A stretch of 64,000 nucleotides of DNA from Protopterus annectens (lineage: Eukaryota > Chordata > Ceratodontiformes > Protopteridae), in assembly GCF_019279795.1 (NCBI RefSeq), contig NC_056727.1:1209676077-1209740076 (forward strand). Reading direction: 5' to 3'. The translations under genes were made by a program, and so were the position numbers. Numbering within the stretch: the stretch's first letter is position 1; each line of letters begins with the position of its first letter. The notes under the pieces are model-generated. The model saw only the letters and a program-made list of their open reading frames with translations. It made no database searches and was not told where the DNA came from. Below are positions 33,221 through 43,446 of the stretch, one piece after another.

Positions 33221-34933
33221 CCCACTGGGGCTGGGATCTGCCTCTTTGGCATCTGTATCTGCCCCTTTGTGGTTTGTCTGACACTGGAAAGGACCAATTC
33301 TTTGTAGGCCAGTGTCTGCTAAATCTTGGAGGCTGAACCTGTAAGAAATCCTTAACCGTTTGCATAGATTTAGCTTTGTTCTCCATTTCCTTTAACACCT
33401 CTTCTGCTTTAACACCAAACAAAGTATCATGCTGTAATGGGGCATCTAATAATTTTGCTTTGACATGATCAGGCTGAGTTTGTTCCTTTAACCAAGCATG
33501 TCTCCTGATGACAGAGCCTGTCACAGCGGCTCTGCAGGAGGCCTCCAAAGAATCAAAACCATATTGCAAAGTATGCTTTCCAACTTGTTCAGCTGCATGC
33601 AATAAATCCTGCATTTCTTTGTTTTCTGCACATTCAGAATTAGTCAACATTTTCTGTTTAAGCAGTGACATAATATATTGCTGATATTTGAGCATATGAA
33701 ACACAATTTAAAGCCCTTATAGCCAAGGTTGCAGAAGTGTAAATCTTTTTTCCCCATCTGCCCAATGCCCTAGAATCACTGTCAGAGGAGATAGGGTTTT
33801 TTGCAGCAGAAGCCTTGACCCCTTTGGGACCCTGAGAGATGGTTTCTGGGTCAGCAGCAGGGTTTTTGAAAAGAAATTTGAGAGTCAGGGACCCTGTAGT
33901 ACCTGTCCGGCTTAACAGGAGCTGGAGGTAAGGAGTCAGGGGTCAGACTGGACTCTGAAACTACATCATCAACAATGTCTAACACAGGTGGAATAGCTAG
34001 GGGCCTGTGTTGTGGTAGTAAAAGGAAGTCTCTGAGCCTTTTTTTAGATTCTGAAAAATCTTGGCTCTCCCAGTGGAGATGCTCCCTCGTGGTATGCAGG
34101 GTTTCCCCAAAAGAATAATCCTCAGGAGGAGAGGCTGAAGGGATAGATTCTTCAGCATCAGAATCCCCAAAGGGAGGAAGAGTATTCCTGATCAGAAGAG
34201 GAATCAGATGAAATGGAAACCTGATCTGAAGATTCATATTCTGTCTCTTGCCTAGGCCTTTTATCAGGAGGGGGATGCGAACCCCTGATCAAAGTAATTA
34301 AGTCTTCGGCCATTTTGAGCATCTGTTTTAGGCATGGAGGCCTGTCCATGAGGCTGTTGTACTTGTTTCTTTGTCTTTAAGGGCACTTTAGTCTTTGCCT
34401 TTGAAGCTGAAGTGGTTTTAATGTGTAATTGAGTTGGTCTGAAAACACCCTCAGAAACCGATGCCTGCTCAGCGGCTCCGGACCCATCTGAGGGAATAGT
34501 CAATGAAGGTCCAATACTTTGACTTTCCAGCGGCCTAGGTGACTCCATGTGGGAGTCGGTAGCGGCCTGCGGGTCTAAAGTAGCGGGCGTCAGGGGCTGC
34601 GAAGGTGCCTCGCTGAGAACCGGCGACTGGCTTAAAAGAAGCCTTGTCGTCGGTTTTGGACCTCGGATGCCTGTCCTTCTCTTTTTCTTTGCTTTTCTTG
34701 TGAATTCCGGTAGTTGGATGGCTATCCGACGACATGGTATAACTAAATCTTCTGCCAAAATCGTGTAATGCAAAATCGTACCGACGCTTAATAGTGCGTT
34801 GGTTAAATCTAGCACAAAACGGACAACTAGCAACATCGTGGTCAGGGCCTAGGCAAGGAATACAGTAAGAATGAAAGTCCTTATGAGGTATTTGCTTCCC
34901 ACAAGAAATACAATTATTAACTTTTTCTGACAT
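33159..34933 (-). pseudogene. A6 gag, frameshifted
   Basis: Start 'MSEKVNNC' at 34933. All six Cys and the His of the N-terminal zinc module are kept. 'KMAEDLITLIRG' about 34285-34320; 'PPVLDIVDDV', 'PVKPDRYYRVP' about 33890-33930. The C-terminal ORF 33159-33704 is intact to the RG/SQ-rich tail. Frame breaks near 34580, 34200, 33860 and 33705. Confidence 0.82.
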
Positions 34934-35072
34934 CGGTCTGGAGCAAGAAAAAAGTTTCCCCAACAGGGTACTTAGCTTTTAATGAAGACTTCGGATCTGA
35001 AATTCGAACACGAAAATCTCAGGAGTCGGCCGACTGGCACTTGCGAACTGCTTATGCTTCGGGCACTGCGCG

Positions 35073-35251
35073 GCAAGAAAGACTGAATAAAATGGCATCG
35101 GCTGCATCTTTTATACCCCTGGCACACTGACGTCAGGGAAGAGGTGACAGCAACCGACGCCGGACCTAGACTTTGGAATTCAGGCCGACTGAGGGTAGCA
35201 TGCCAGCAGGATAACCCAAGTGTAATGACTGCAACAGTGAAAGAAGAACAT
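35073..35251. repeat. A6 right ITR
   Basis: Inverted partner of the inner left ITR, ending AGAAGAACAT. Confidence 0.86.
35106..35134 (-). promoter_or_regulatory. A6 TATA box and CRE-type palindrome
   Basis: Minus strand: TGACGTCA, a short spacer, then GGGGTATAAAAGATGCAGC. Same layout as A2. Confidence 0.58.
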
Positions 35252-35836
35252 CTGCCAATTTTGAGCAAAAAGTGCTAATTTTCCCCCTATGGGTGCTGCC
35301 AAAAGATAAGTGCTTGGTGTAGGCAGAGGGAAGTCATTGGGATTGCTTTCGCTAGGTTTGCGCTTTATCTCCTCCAGATATGGAGGTGGATGCGCCCCAT
35401 TGCTTTGACCTGTAAGTCTTACACCTGGTATCTGGAACCCTTAGGGCATCTGGATTTGCCCCTTTGAGCTCTGTCTGACACAGGAAAGGACCAATTTTTT
35501 GTAGGCCAGTGTCTACTGAATATGGGTGGCTGCACTCAAAGCTAAGTCTATGCAAACTTTTAAAGACTTCTTTTGTCTTCCATTTTCTTTAAAACCTCTT
35601 CTGCCTTAATACCAAACAGAGAATCATGCATCTAGCAATTTAGCTTTAACATGGTCAGGCAAATTTTGTTCCTTTAACCAGGCATGCCTCCCAATCACAG
35701 ATCTAGTAACTGCGGCCCTGCAGGAGGCCTCTAGTATGCTTTCCAACTTGTTCAGCTGCATGCAATAATTCCTGCAATTTTTTATTTTCTGCACATTCTA
35801 AAATCAACATAATTTTCTGTTTAAGCAATCCCATAA
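35252..35836 (-). pseudogene. A5 pol start and gag end (between A6 and A7)
   Basis: From left to right on the plus strand: RT N-terminus (CCAATTTTGAGCAAAAAGTG...), an RG-type gag tail partly deleted (35400-35500), and the gag helical region ('LLHAAEQVGKHT', about 35730-35770) to 'LLKQKIMLI' at 35830. The frame is broken repeatedly; about 60 nt are missing near 35625 and another 50 near 35735 relative to A6. Confidence 0.78.
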
Positions 35837-36045
35837 AGTACAGTTTTGTACCTACCATAAATGTAGATGTTCGAGTGCTAATACAGCTGCAGTCATTACA
35901 GATGGGTTCTCCTGCCGTTAGGCGGGTCCTCGGTCGGCCAAATTCCAAAGTCTAGGTCCGGCGTCAGTTGTTGTCACCTTCTTTCCTGACGTCAGTGTGA
36001 CAGGGGGTATATAAGAAACAGCCGACGCCATTTTCTTCAGTCTTT
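35837..36045. repeat. A7 left ITR
   Basis: Beta-type end; nearly identical to the inverted right ITR (41194-41373), with only a handful of mostly transition differences. Has TGACGTCAG and GGTATATAAG. Confidence 0.88.
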
Positions 36046-36236
36046 CTTGCCCCAGATGTCAGGTGCCCCCAGAAGGAAGGCAATACATAATTTATATATA
36101 ATAATGCAATGCAATATAATCAAAAAAACAGTAGTTGCAAGCAAATACACCATAGAAGGATAACCCAATCAGGTTGAATGAGGAGGTGTTAGCCACTAGG
36201 CCTGTACCAAGAGGGGAAGGAGGGAGGGAAACCTGG

Positions 36237-36334
36237 ACTGCAGCTGTATTAGCACTCGAACATCTACATTTATGGTAGGTACAAAACTGTACTATGTTCA
36301 TCGTGCATACAGCTGCAGTCATTACAGATGGGTA
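36237..36334. repeat. A7 internal complementary region
   Basis: Same composition as the A2 ICR: left-ITR complement, then right-ITR complement, joined at CTGTACT/ATGTTCATCG. The purine tract GAGGGGAAGGAGGGAGGG lies at about 36211-36228. Confidence 0.9.
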
Positions 36335-36366
36335 GAATCCCAAAGCTACGCACAGGGTGGTAGGCA

Positions 36367-37370
36367 CTAGGTGGAACTGGGAGGAGCCAGAATGCCCTGC
36401 AACACAGCAGTGGCAAAGCCTTGGAGTATAAAGGTAGGTGGTAGTGTTTAGTGAAGGTATGCAGAGAACTCCCAAGTGGCTACCTCCAAAATATCTTTGG
36501 TAGGAACTCCTCTGAGGAAGGCTGCAGAGGTAGCTGTGGCCCTTGTGGAGTGGGACCTGATGCCTGCAGGTACAGATTTACCATGAAAGGAGCAACAAAA
36601 ACGTATGCAGTGGCCTATCCATTTTGAAAATGTCTGTTTGGAAATTGGCTTCCCTTGAGCTCCTACAGCATAGGACACAAAGAGTTGTTCTGATTTTCTG
36701 AAAGGCTTTGTTCTGTCCAAATAGTAACGCAGCTGTCTATGGATGTCTAAGGAATGTAGCAGCCTTTCCCCTTTGTTTTGAGGGTTGGGGTAAAAGGTAG
36801 GTAAGTGTATGGCCTGATTTAAAGCTACCCTGGATACTACCTTAGGCATAAATGACGGGTTGGTTCGTAGGGAAACCCTGTCCTGATGGAAGATGATAAA
36901 GGGCTGCACAGCCATGAGGGCTTGTAGTTCCGAGACCCTACGAGCTGAGGTAATAGCCAGAAGGAAAGCTGTTTTCCAAAACAAATATTGCAAATCTGTT
37001 GCGGCAGCTGGCTCAAAAGGAGGCAAGGTTAATTTTTCTAGAATGTAATTAAGATCCCAAGCTGGGATTGGTGGTTTCCTTGGAGGTCTTATATTCTTAG
37101 CCCCTCTGAGAACTGTCTTAAGAGTGGGTGAGAGAATAAAGGTGGATCAGTGTTGTATTCTGCAGAAATGGCTGAGGCATGGATTTTGATGGAGGAGAAT
37201 GAAAGTCCACTGTTCAGCAGCTCAGCTAGATACTGTAATATTTGAGACAAATTCAGTTTTCTAGGATCCTGGCCCTTTTTCTCATTCCAAGCGCAAAACC
37301 GTTTCCATTTTGCAGAGTAAGCTTTTCTAGTAGATGGCCTTCTGGCCTCCAAAATGACATCCTGCACCTC
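36367..37370 (-). pseudogene. A7 tyrosine recombinase, two frameshifts
   Basis: N-domain 'ARRPSTRKAYSAKWKRF' (about 37300-37345), then a small deletion near 37109 ('QFLRGAKN' to 'QFSEGLRI') and an intact 193-codon catalytic ORF (36448-37026) with 'SARRVSEL', 'HSTR' and 'EVATW'. An extra C near 36471 shifts the final His/Tyr part ('VHTFTKHY') out of frame. Apart from these two 1-nt events the catalytic set is complete. Confidence 0.87.
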
Positions 37371-37396
37371 CTTGGAGAGTAGGGTCTGTTGTGGTG

Positions 37397-39345
37397 TTAA
37401 GGAATCTTCCATGCGGCCAGATTGAGTGTTTTCAGCTGACTGTGAAGAGTTTTGTAGCTGTGCTGAGTCAGAAGAAGAGGCATTAGAGGTAGGGTCCAGG
37501 GAGGAGAATGCATTAGGCTCCTCAGGAGTGGGTACCAGTGTTGTCTTGGCCAGTCTGGAGCAATCAGTATCATCTTTGGTCTGTCTGCTCTTGCTTTCAA
37601 AAGCACCTTGGGCAGTAGAGGAAGAGGTGGGAAGGCGTAAACTGTCCGTGCTGCCCAACTGAAAGAAAGGGCGTCCACTCTCCAGGCCTTTGGATGAAAT
37701 GTCCTTGAGCAGAATTTTGTCAATTGATGATTTTTGTGGGAGGCAAAGAGATCTATGTCTGGCCTTCCCCACGCTTGGATCATCTCTGTAAACACTTGAG
37801 GATGCAACTTCCATTCGTGTGGGTCTGTCATATTTCTGCTTAGATTGTCTGCCAGCGTGTTTTCCATACCTGGCAAGTACTGTGCTTGAAGCTCGATTTG
37901 CAACTCCAGAGCCATGTTCCAAAGTGACATGGCCAGCCTGCACAGGGGGTATGAATGTGTTCCTCCTTGTTTGTTTATGTACCACATTACTGTGGTGTTG
38001 TCTGTTCTTATCAATAATTGCCCTGGATGCAGAAGGTCCTTGAAAGCTGTAATAGCATTTATCACTGCTAGGATTTCCTTTTGATTGATGTGAAGGTGCT
38101 TTTCCTTTTGGGACCATTTGCCCTGAATGCACCAGTCTGTCATGTGCGCCCCCCCAGGCGTAGTCTGAGGCGTCTGTTGTGATGACTTGATTTGCTTGAG
38201 GCTTGCAGAATGGTAGACCTGTGTTTGTTTGGCATGCTTGAGCCCACCATAGAAATTCCTTTTGAAAACATGGAATTAGTGGTATTATTGTTTCCAAACT
38301 GTGGCTGTGTTGAGACCATAGGTTTTTTAGGTACCATTGAAGTTTCCTCATATGCAACTTTGCACATGGGATTAGAAGAATGCAAGATGCCATGAATCCC
38401 AGAGCCTGCAGGATTTTCCTTGCAGTTAGCCTGGTACAATTTGCTAGTATCTTGAAGTACTGAGTTAGTTGCCCCTGTTTTTCTGGCGTAAGATAGGCCA
38501 TCTGGGTGTTTGTGTCCAAGTTGGCACCCAGGAAAATTATTTTCTGAGATGGCGTTAGCCTGGATTTCTCTTTGTTGACTGTGTATCCCAGAGAATTCAA
38601 TAACCGTGTTACATAAGCCAGATGTTCCAGAAGTATGTGTTTGCTGTCCGCTTGGATCAGGCAGTCGTCCAAATAAGGGTATATTTGTATCCCTTGAAGT
38701 CTGCAGTAGGCAATTATTGATGCCAGGCATTTCGTGAATACTCTGGGCGCAGTAGATAAGCCAAAGGGCAGTGCAGAGAATTGATAGTGGATTGAACCTG
38801 CAAGAAATCTGAGGTATCTTCTGCAGCTTTGTCTGATTGGGACATGCAGGTATGCCCCCTTGAGGTCCAATGTTACCAGCCAAGACTCCTTGCCCAGCAT
38901 GGGAAGAAGCTGCTGTAAGGTGAGCATCTTGAATTTTGTGCAGTAGAAATATGTTTAGGATGGATAAGTCCAAAATGGGTCTCCAATCGGTTCCCTTCCT
39001 TGGTACCAGGAATAGTCTGGAATAAAAACCTTGACCTTGTTCGTGAGTAGGCACCTCTTGAATAGCTTTCATGTCCATGAGCTTTGAAATTTGTATTTGA
39101 GCCTCTGCCCTTTGATTGTGTGGCAGGTTCGGCATGCCTCTCATTTTTGGAAGAGTGTGAAAATGAAATCTGTAGCCTATGTTTATAATGTCCAGGATCC
39201 ATTTGTCTTTTGTGACAATATGCCAATTTTTTGAAAATAATGCCAGCTTTCCTCCTAAGGGTGCTGCCACTTGAGCCTTGCTTGGCATGCAAAGGGGAAA
39301 GTCATTGGGTTTGTTTCCTGTATTGCTGTGAACCATCTTCACCAC
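37397..39345 (-). pseudogene. A7 pol: RT, RNase H, MT-like domain
   Basis: RT N-part 38950-39345, then a small deletion near 38940; RT core in ORF 37089-38927 with 'TLDLKGAYLHVP' (Glu to Gly) and 'YLDDCLIQ' (about 38660-38676). An extra C in a C-run at about 38150 ('AWGAH' to 'AWGGAHD') sends the frame into the YR-linked frame. The native RNase H/MT-like frame is ORF 37397-38143 with 'HINQKEILAV', 'RTDNTTVMWYINKQGG', 'ENTLADNLSR', 'DIDLFAS', 'YAFPPLPLLPKVLLK' and 'LIAPDWPRQHW'. Confidence 0.88.
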
Positions 39346-41060
39346 CTCTTGGTGTTGGAGATTGCCATTGTCTGCCTCTATACGATCCTTGAGATTGTCC
39401 TCTGCCCCTTGGGCGCCTGTATCTACCTCTTTGGGGCCTGTCCGTGGCTGGAAAGGACCAATTTTTTGAAGGCCAATTTCTACTAAAACGTGGTGGTTGT
39501 ACCTGTAGAAAAGCTTTAACAGTTTGCATAGATTTAGCTTTTTCTTCCATTTTCCTTAGTATCTCCTCAGCATTAGCACCAAATAATACATCCTTTTGTA
39601 GAGGAGCATCTAGTAATTTAGCTTTGACATGATCAGGCAAGGTTTGTTCCCTAAGCCAGGTATGTCTACGTATGACTGATCCTGTAACAGCAGCTCTACT
39701 TGAGACCTCTAGAGCATCATAACCACATTGTAAGGTGTGCTTACCCACTTGTTCTGCACTATGCATCATATCCTGCAACTCCTTCAAATCTGGTTGTTCA
39801 GGTTGTGACATTTTATTTTTTAATTGTGATAACAGAAACTGTTGACATTTAAGCATATGGAACTGACAGTTTAAGGCCCTCATGGCTAGGGTGGCAGAGG
39901 TATATACCTTTTTTCCCCACCTTTCTAAGGATCTAGAGTCTCTCTCGGAAGGTAATGGATTCTTAGCAGTAGAGGCCTTCATTCCCTTGGGGCCCTGAGA
40001 AATGGTTTCTGGGTCAGCAGTATGGCTTTTGTAAAGAAATTGGTGTGAGTTAGGAACTCTGTAGTACCTATCAGGCTTGACTGGGGCTGGAGGCAGGGAA
40101 TCCGGATTAAGGCAGGCCTCCGAGTAAACATCATCAATTATGTCCAAGACAGGAGGTATCACCAGAGGTCTGTGCTGAGGTAGCAAAAGAAATTCCCTAA
40201 GCCTTTTCTTGGAATCTGAAAACTCTTGGCCTTCCCAATGGAAGTGTTCCCTCAAGGTATGCAAGGTTTCCCCGAATGAGAAATCCTCTGGGGGGGATAC
40301 AGAAGGAATGGACTGCTCTGCATCAGAATCTTCAAAAGGGGAGTACGAATGTTCCTCCTTATCAGAATGTTCTGAAATAATGGAGCCCTGGTCAGAAGAG
40401 GGAGATTCTTCCTCCACTCTGGGTCTCTTGTCCGGTGGGGGTTGGGAACCCCTGATAAGAGTAATTAAATCCTCAGCCATTTTGAGCATCTGCTTTTTAG
40501 GCATGGGGCCTGGAGATGGGCCCTGTGCAACAGGTCTCTTGGAGTGCATGGCTGATTTAGACTTAGTAAAGGCCTTGATGGAAAAGGAAGAGGAAGGTCT
40601 GAAGACACCATGGGTGGAGGTAGACCTGTCCACATTAAGAGGCTCAACACTAACAGTGGCTTCGGTAGCTGTAGTCAGGGTGTGGGCCGAGGAACCTGCG
40701 GCCTCAGTTACAGAGGACACCGCCAGAGAAGTGTCGTCGGTAGTCAGGGGCTGCGTAGGCGCCTCGCTGAGAACCGGACCACGTGTAGCCGGTTTTGGCG
40801 TGGTGTCGGTCCTTGTCCTTGCGTTTTTTGGACAAAACAGGAGTCAGAGTCTCCGACGACATTTTATACTTAAAAGCTTTACCAAAAAAGTGCTGGTCGA
40901 ACTCCGCCCGATGCTTAATAGTGCGTTTATTGAAAGTAGCACAAAAGCGACAGCCCGAGACGTTGTGGTCTGGGCCTAAACAAGGTATACAGAGGGAATG
41001 GAAATCCTTATGCGGTATTTGCTTCCCACAAGAAATACAATTGTTAACTTTGTCTGACAT
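39302..41060 (-). pseudogene. A7 gag, nearly intact (one deletion)
   Basis: Start 'MSDKVNNC' (41060). N-terminal zinc module complete. A 26-nt deletion near 40806, flanked in A2 by the direct repeat GTGTCGGT, shifts the frame; the remaining 472 codons (39302-40720) are open. They include 'KMAEDLITLIRG' (about 40460-40495), acidic Ser/Glu stretch, 'PPVLDIIDDV', 'PVKPDRYYRVP', a helical region and 'RPQRGRYRRPRGRGQSQGSYRG' type tail. This is the best model for the family gag (about 590 residues). Confidence 0.87.
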
Positions 41061-41193
41061 CGGTCTGAGGCAAGAAAAGTTTCCCCAACGGGGTACTTGG
41101 CTTTAAAGACAACTTTGGTTTCCAAATTTTCGTAATTTCAGGAGCTGGCCGACCAGCACTTGCGAACTGCTTCTGCTTCGGGCACCGCGCGGC

Positions 41194-41373
41194 AAAAAAC
41201 ACTGAAGAAAATGGCGTTGGCTGTTTCTTATATACCCCTGTCACACTGACGTCAGGAAAGAAGGCGACAACAACCGACGCCGGACCTAGACTTTGGAATT
41301 CGGCCGACCGAGGACCCGCCTGACGGCAGGAGAACCCATCTGTAATGACTGCAGCTTTATGCACGATGAACAT
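41194..41373. repeat. A7 right ITR
   Basis: Inverted partner of the inner left ITR; ends CACGATGAACAT. Confidence 0.88.
41226..41255 (-). promoter_or_regulatory. A7 TATA box and CRE-type palindrome
   Basis: Minus strand TGACGTCA followed by GGGGTATATAAGAAACAGC. Confidence 0.58.
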
Positions 41374-42645
41374 CATGTTGCTGGTACTTAAGCATATGAA
41401 ATTGACAGTTTAAGGCCCTGATTGCCAAGAGTGCAGATGTATAAACCTTTTTTCCCTCCTCTGTCCAGTGCCCTTGAATCCCTGTCAGAGGGGGTTGGGT
41501 TTTTTGCTGTTGAGGCCTTAACTCCCTTTGGACCCTGTGAAAAAGCTTCAGGATCAGCAGCAGCGTATCTAAACAAAAATTTATGTGAATCAGGGTCCCT
41601 GTAATATCTGTCAGGCTTACTGAGAGCCGGAGGTAAGGAGTCAGGGGTCAAGCTTGACTGCGAAAACACATCATGCACAATGTCTAAAACAGGGAGAATG
41701 GCTAAAGGCTTGTGCTGAGGGAGAAGAATGAAATCCCTGAGCCTCTTTTTAATTCTGAGAAGTCTTGACTCTCCCAGTGAAAATGCTCCCTCAAAGTATG
41801 CAATGTTTCTCCAAATGAATAATCCTCAGGAAGAGATGCAGATGGAATAGACTCCTCAGCATCAGAATACTCACAGGGAGGTATAGATAATTCCTAATCA
41901 GAAGAGGAATCAGAAGAAATAGAAACCTGATCTGAAGATTCATAATCAGTGTCTTGCCTAGGCCTCTTATCTGGAGGGGGATGGGTACACCCCTGATCAA
42001 GTAACAAGGTCTTCAGCCATTTTGATTATCTGTTTTTTAAACATGGAGGCCTGTGCATGTGGCTCATGAGTCATTTTTTTAGTTTTAGAAGTTGCTTTTG
42101 TCTTTGGTTTTGCAGTTGTCGGTTTGATGTACAAATGCTGAGGCCTGAATACACCCTCAGAAGCTAGTGCCTGCTCAGCGGCTCTGGACCCATCCGAGGG
42201 AGATACATCCGTCGGTCCAATACCTTGAGTATCTTGCGGCATGCCTGACTCCACATGGGTGTCGGTAGAGGCCTGAGACTCGAAGGTAGCGGGTATCAGG
42301 GACTGCAAAGGCGCCTCACTGAGTACTGGCGAACCAGCGACTGACATAGGAGAAGCTTCGTCGGTTTTGGATCTCGACTGCCTTTCTCTGTCCTTTTCTT
42401 TGCATTTTTTTTATGTACTCCGGTAGTCGGATTGCTATCAGACGACATTTCTGGGTAGTTAAATCTGTTTCCAAAATACATTGATGCAAAAACATACCGA
42501 CGCTTAATAGTGCGTTGGTTAAATCTAGCACAAAACCGACAGGCACGTTGTGATCAGGGCCTAGGCAAGGAATACAGTATAAATGGAAATCCTTATGAGG
42601 TATTTGCTTCCCACAAGTAATACAATTATTAACTTTTTCTGACAT
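41374..42645 (-). pseudogene. A5 gag, N-terminal and central part
   Basis: Start 'MSEKVNNC' (42645). The zinc module is damaged: the last CxxC pair is disrupted by a small deletion ('HNVPVGFVLD'). 'FKKQIIKMAEDLVT' about 41997-42045, acidic region with frame breaks, 'PDRYYRDPDSHKFL' about 41560-41620, then the helical region up to the A7 insertion at 41374. Confidence 0.78.
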
Positions 42646-42776
42646 CAGTAAAAAGCAAGAAAAAAGTTTCCCCAAAGGGGTACTTAAGACTTCGGTTCTG
42701 AAACTCAAACTCGAATATTTCAGTAGTCGGCCGACCGGCACTTGCGAAATGCTTCTTCTTCGGGCACCGCACGGCA

Positions 42777-42948
42777 AGAAAGACTAAAGAAAATGGCGTT
42801 GGCTGCATGTTTTATACCCCTGACGACCTGACGTCATGGAAGAAAAGTCAGCAACCGACGCAGGACCCAAAACTTTGGAATTCAGGCCAACTGACGGCAA
42901 CCTGCCAGCAGATTACCCAAATGTAATGACTGTAACAGTGAAACACGA
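42777..42948. repeat. A5 right ITR, joined to A8
   Basis: Gamma-type right end ...CAGTGAAACACGA; the terminal AGAACAT bases are missing or merged with the start of A8. TTTTATACCCC (TATA on the minus strand) lies at about 42810-42820, and the CRE-like palindrome is partly kept (CTGACGTCAT). Confidence 0.8.
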
Positions 42949-43138
42949 AGTACAGTTTTGTACCTACCATAAATGTAGATGTTAGAGTGTAGACACTGCT
43001 GCAGTCATTACACTTGGGTTATCCTGCCGTCAGGCGGTCCCGCAGTCGGCCAGAGTTCCAAAGTCTTGGTCCGGTGTCGGTTGACGTCAGTGCGATAGGG
43101 GTATATAAGATGCAGCAGACACCATTTTGTTCAGTTTT
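42949..43138. repeat. A8 left ITR
   Basis: Delta-type outer end (TTAGAGTGTAGACACTGCTGCAG). It is shorter than its partner because part of the TGACGTC region is deleted near 43080 (GTCGGTTGACGTCAGTGCGA). Contains GGGGTATATAAG. Confidence 0.84.
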
Positions 43139-43316
43139 TCTTGCCCCAGATGTCAGGTGCCTTTAAATATGTAGGCAATTCTAATTGCTAATAAAACATA
43201 CATAAGAAAAGCAAAAACAACTTACAGCTACCAGCAAATACTCCCCATAGGCAGTAAGGGTAGAAGACACAGGTACGTACCAGCCAGTAAGAGGGGAAGG
43301 AGGGAGGGTAACCTGG

Positions 43317-43415
43317 ACTGCAGCAGTGTCTACACTCGAACATCTACATTTATGGTAGGTACAAAACTGTACTATGTTCATCGTGTTACACTGCTGCAGT
43401 CATTACACTTGGGTA
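43317..43415. repeat. A8 internal complementary region
   Basis: Carries delta-specific bases from both ends (CAGTGTCTACACTCG from the left, CGTGTTACACTGCTG from the right). The purine tract lies at about 43291-43308. Confidence 0.88.
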
Positions 43416-43446
43416 GAATCCCAAAGCTGAGGAAGGGTGGCTGGTC

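Larger units (their letters stand above)
29720..35251 (-). mobile_element. DIRS-A6: full-length gamma-type element nested in A5 RT
   Basis: 5,532 bp, AGTACAG to GAACAT. The A5 RT reading '...ITQDKWVLN' context continues across the joined flanks (GGTTATTAA / CTGCCAATTTTGAG), as seen by comparison with A6's own RT at 33065-33095. No target duplication. Coding regions have several breaks (see gag, pol, YR). Confidence 0.93.
35837..41373 (-). mobile_element. DIRS-A7: full-length beta-type element nested in A5 gag
   Basis: 5,537 bp, AGTACAG to GAACAT. The A5 gag flanks (...GCAATCCCATAA / CATGTTGCTGG...) align base for base with uninterrupted A6 gag (33655-33690), so insertion added no duplication and removed nothing. 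Very similar to A2 along its length. One of the least damaged copies. Confidence 0.94.
27032..42948 (-). mobile_element. DIRS-A5: gamma-type element carrying two nested DIRS insertions
   Basis: The element's own sequence lies in three pieces: 27032-29719, 35252-35836 and 41374-42948. They join into one gag-pol-YR order once A6 and A7 are removed. Left and right ITRs (27032-27232, 42777-42948) are mutual inverted copies. The ICR and the catalytic half of YR are missing (direct join near 27414). It therefore could not complete its cycle alone. The last bases of the right end merge with the left end of A8. Confidence 0.88.

Noticed and set aside
40209..40979. 256-codon plus-strand ORF
   Set aside because: Exactly antisense to A7 gag; the same shadow appears in A2 (17452-17862). 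Explained by codon bias of gag.
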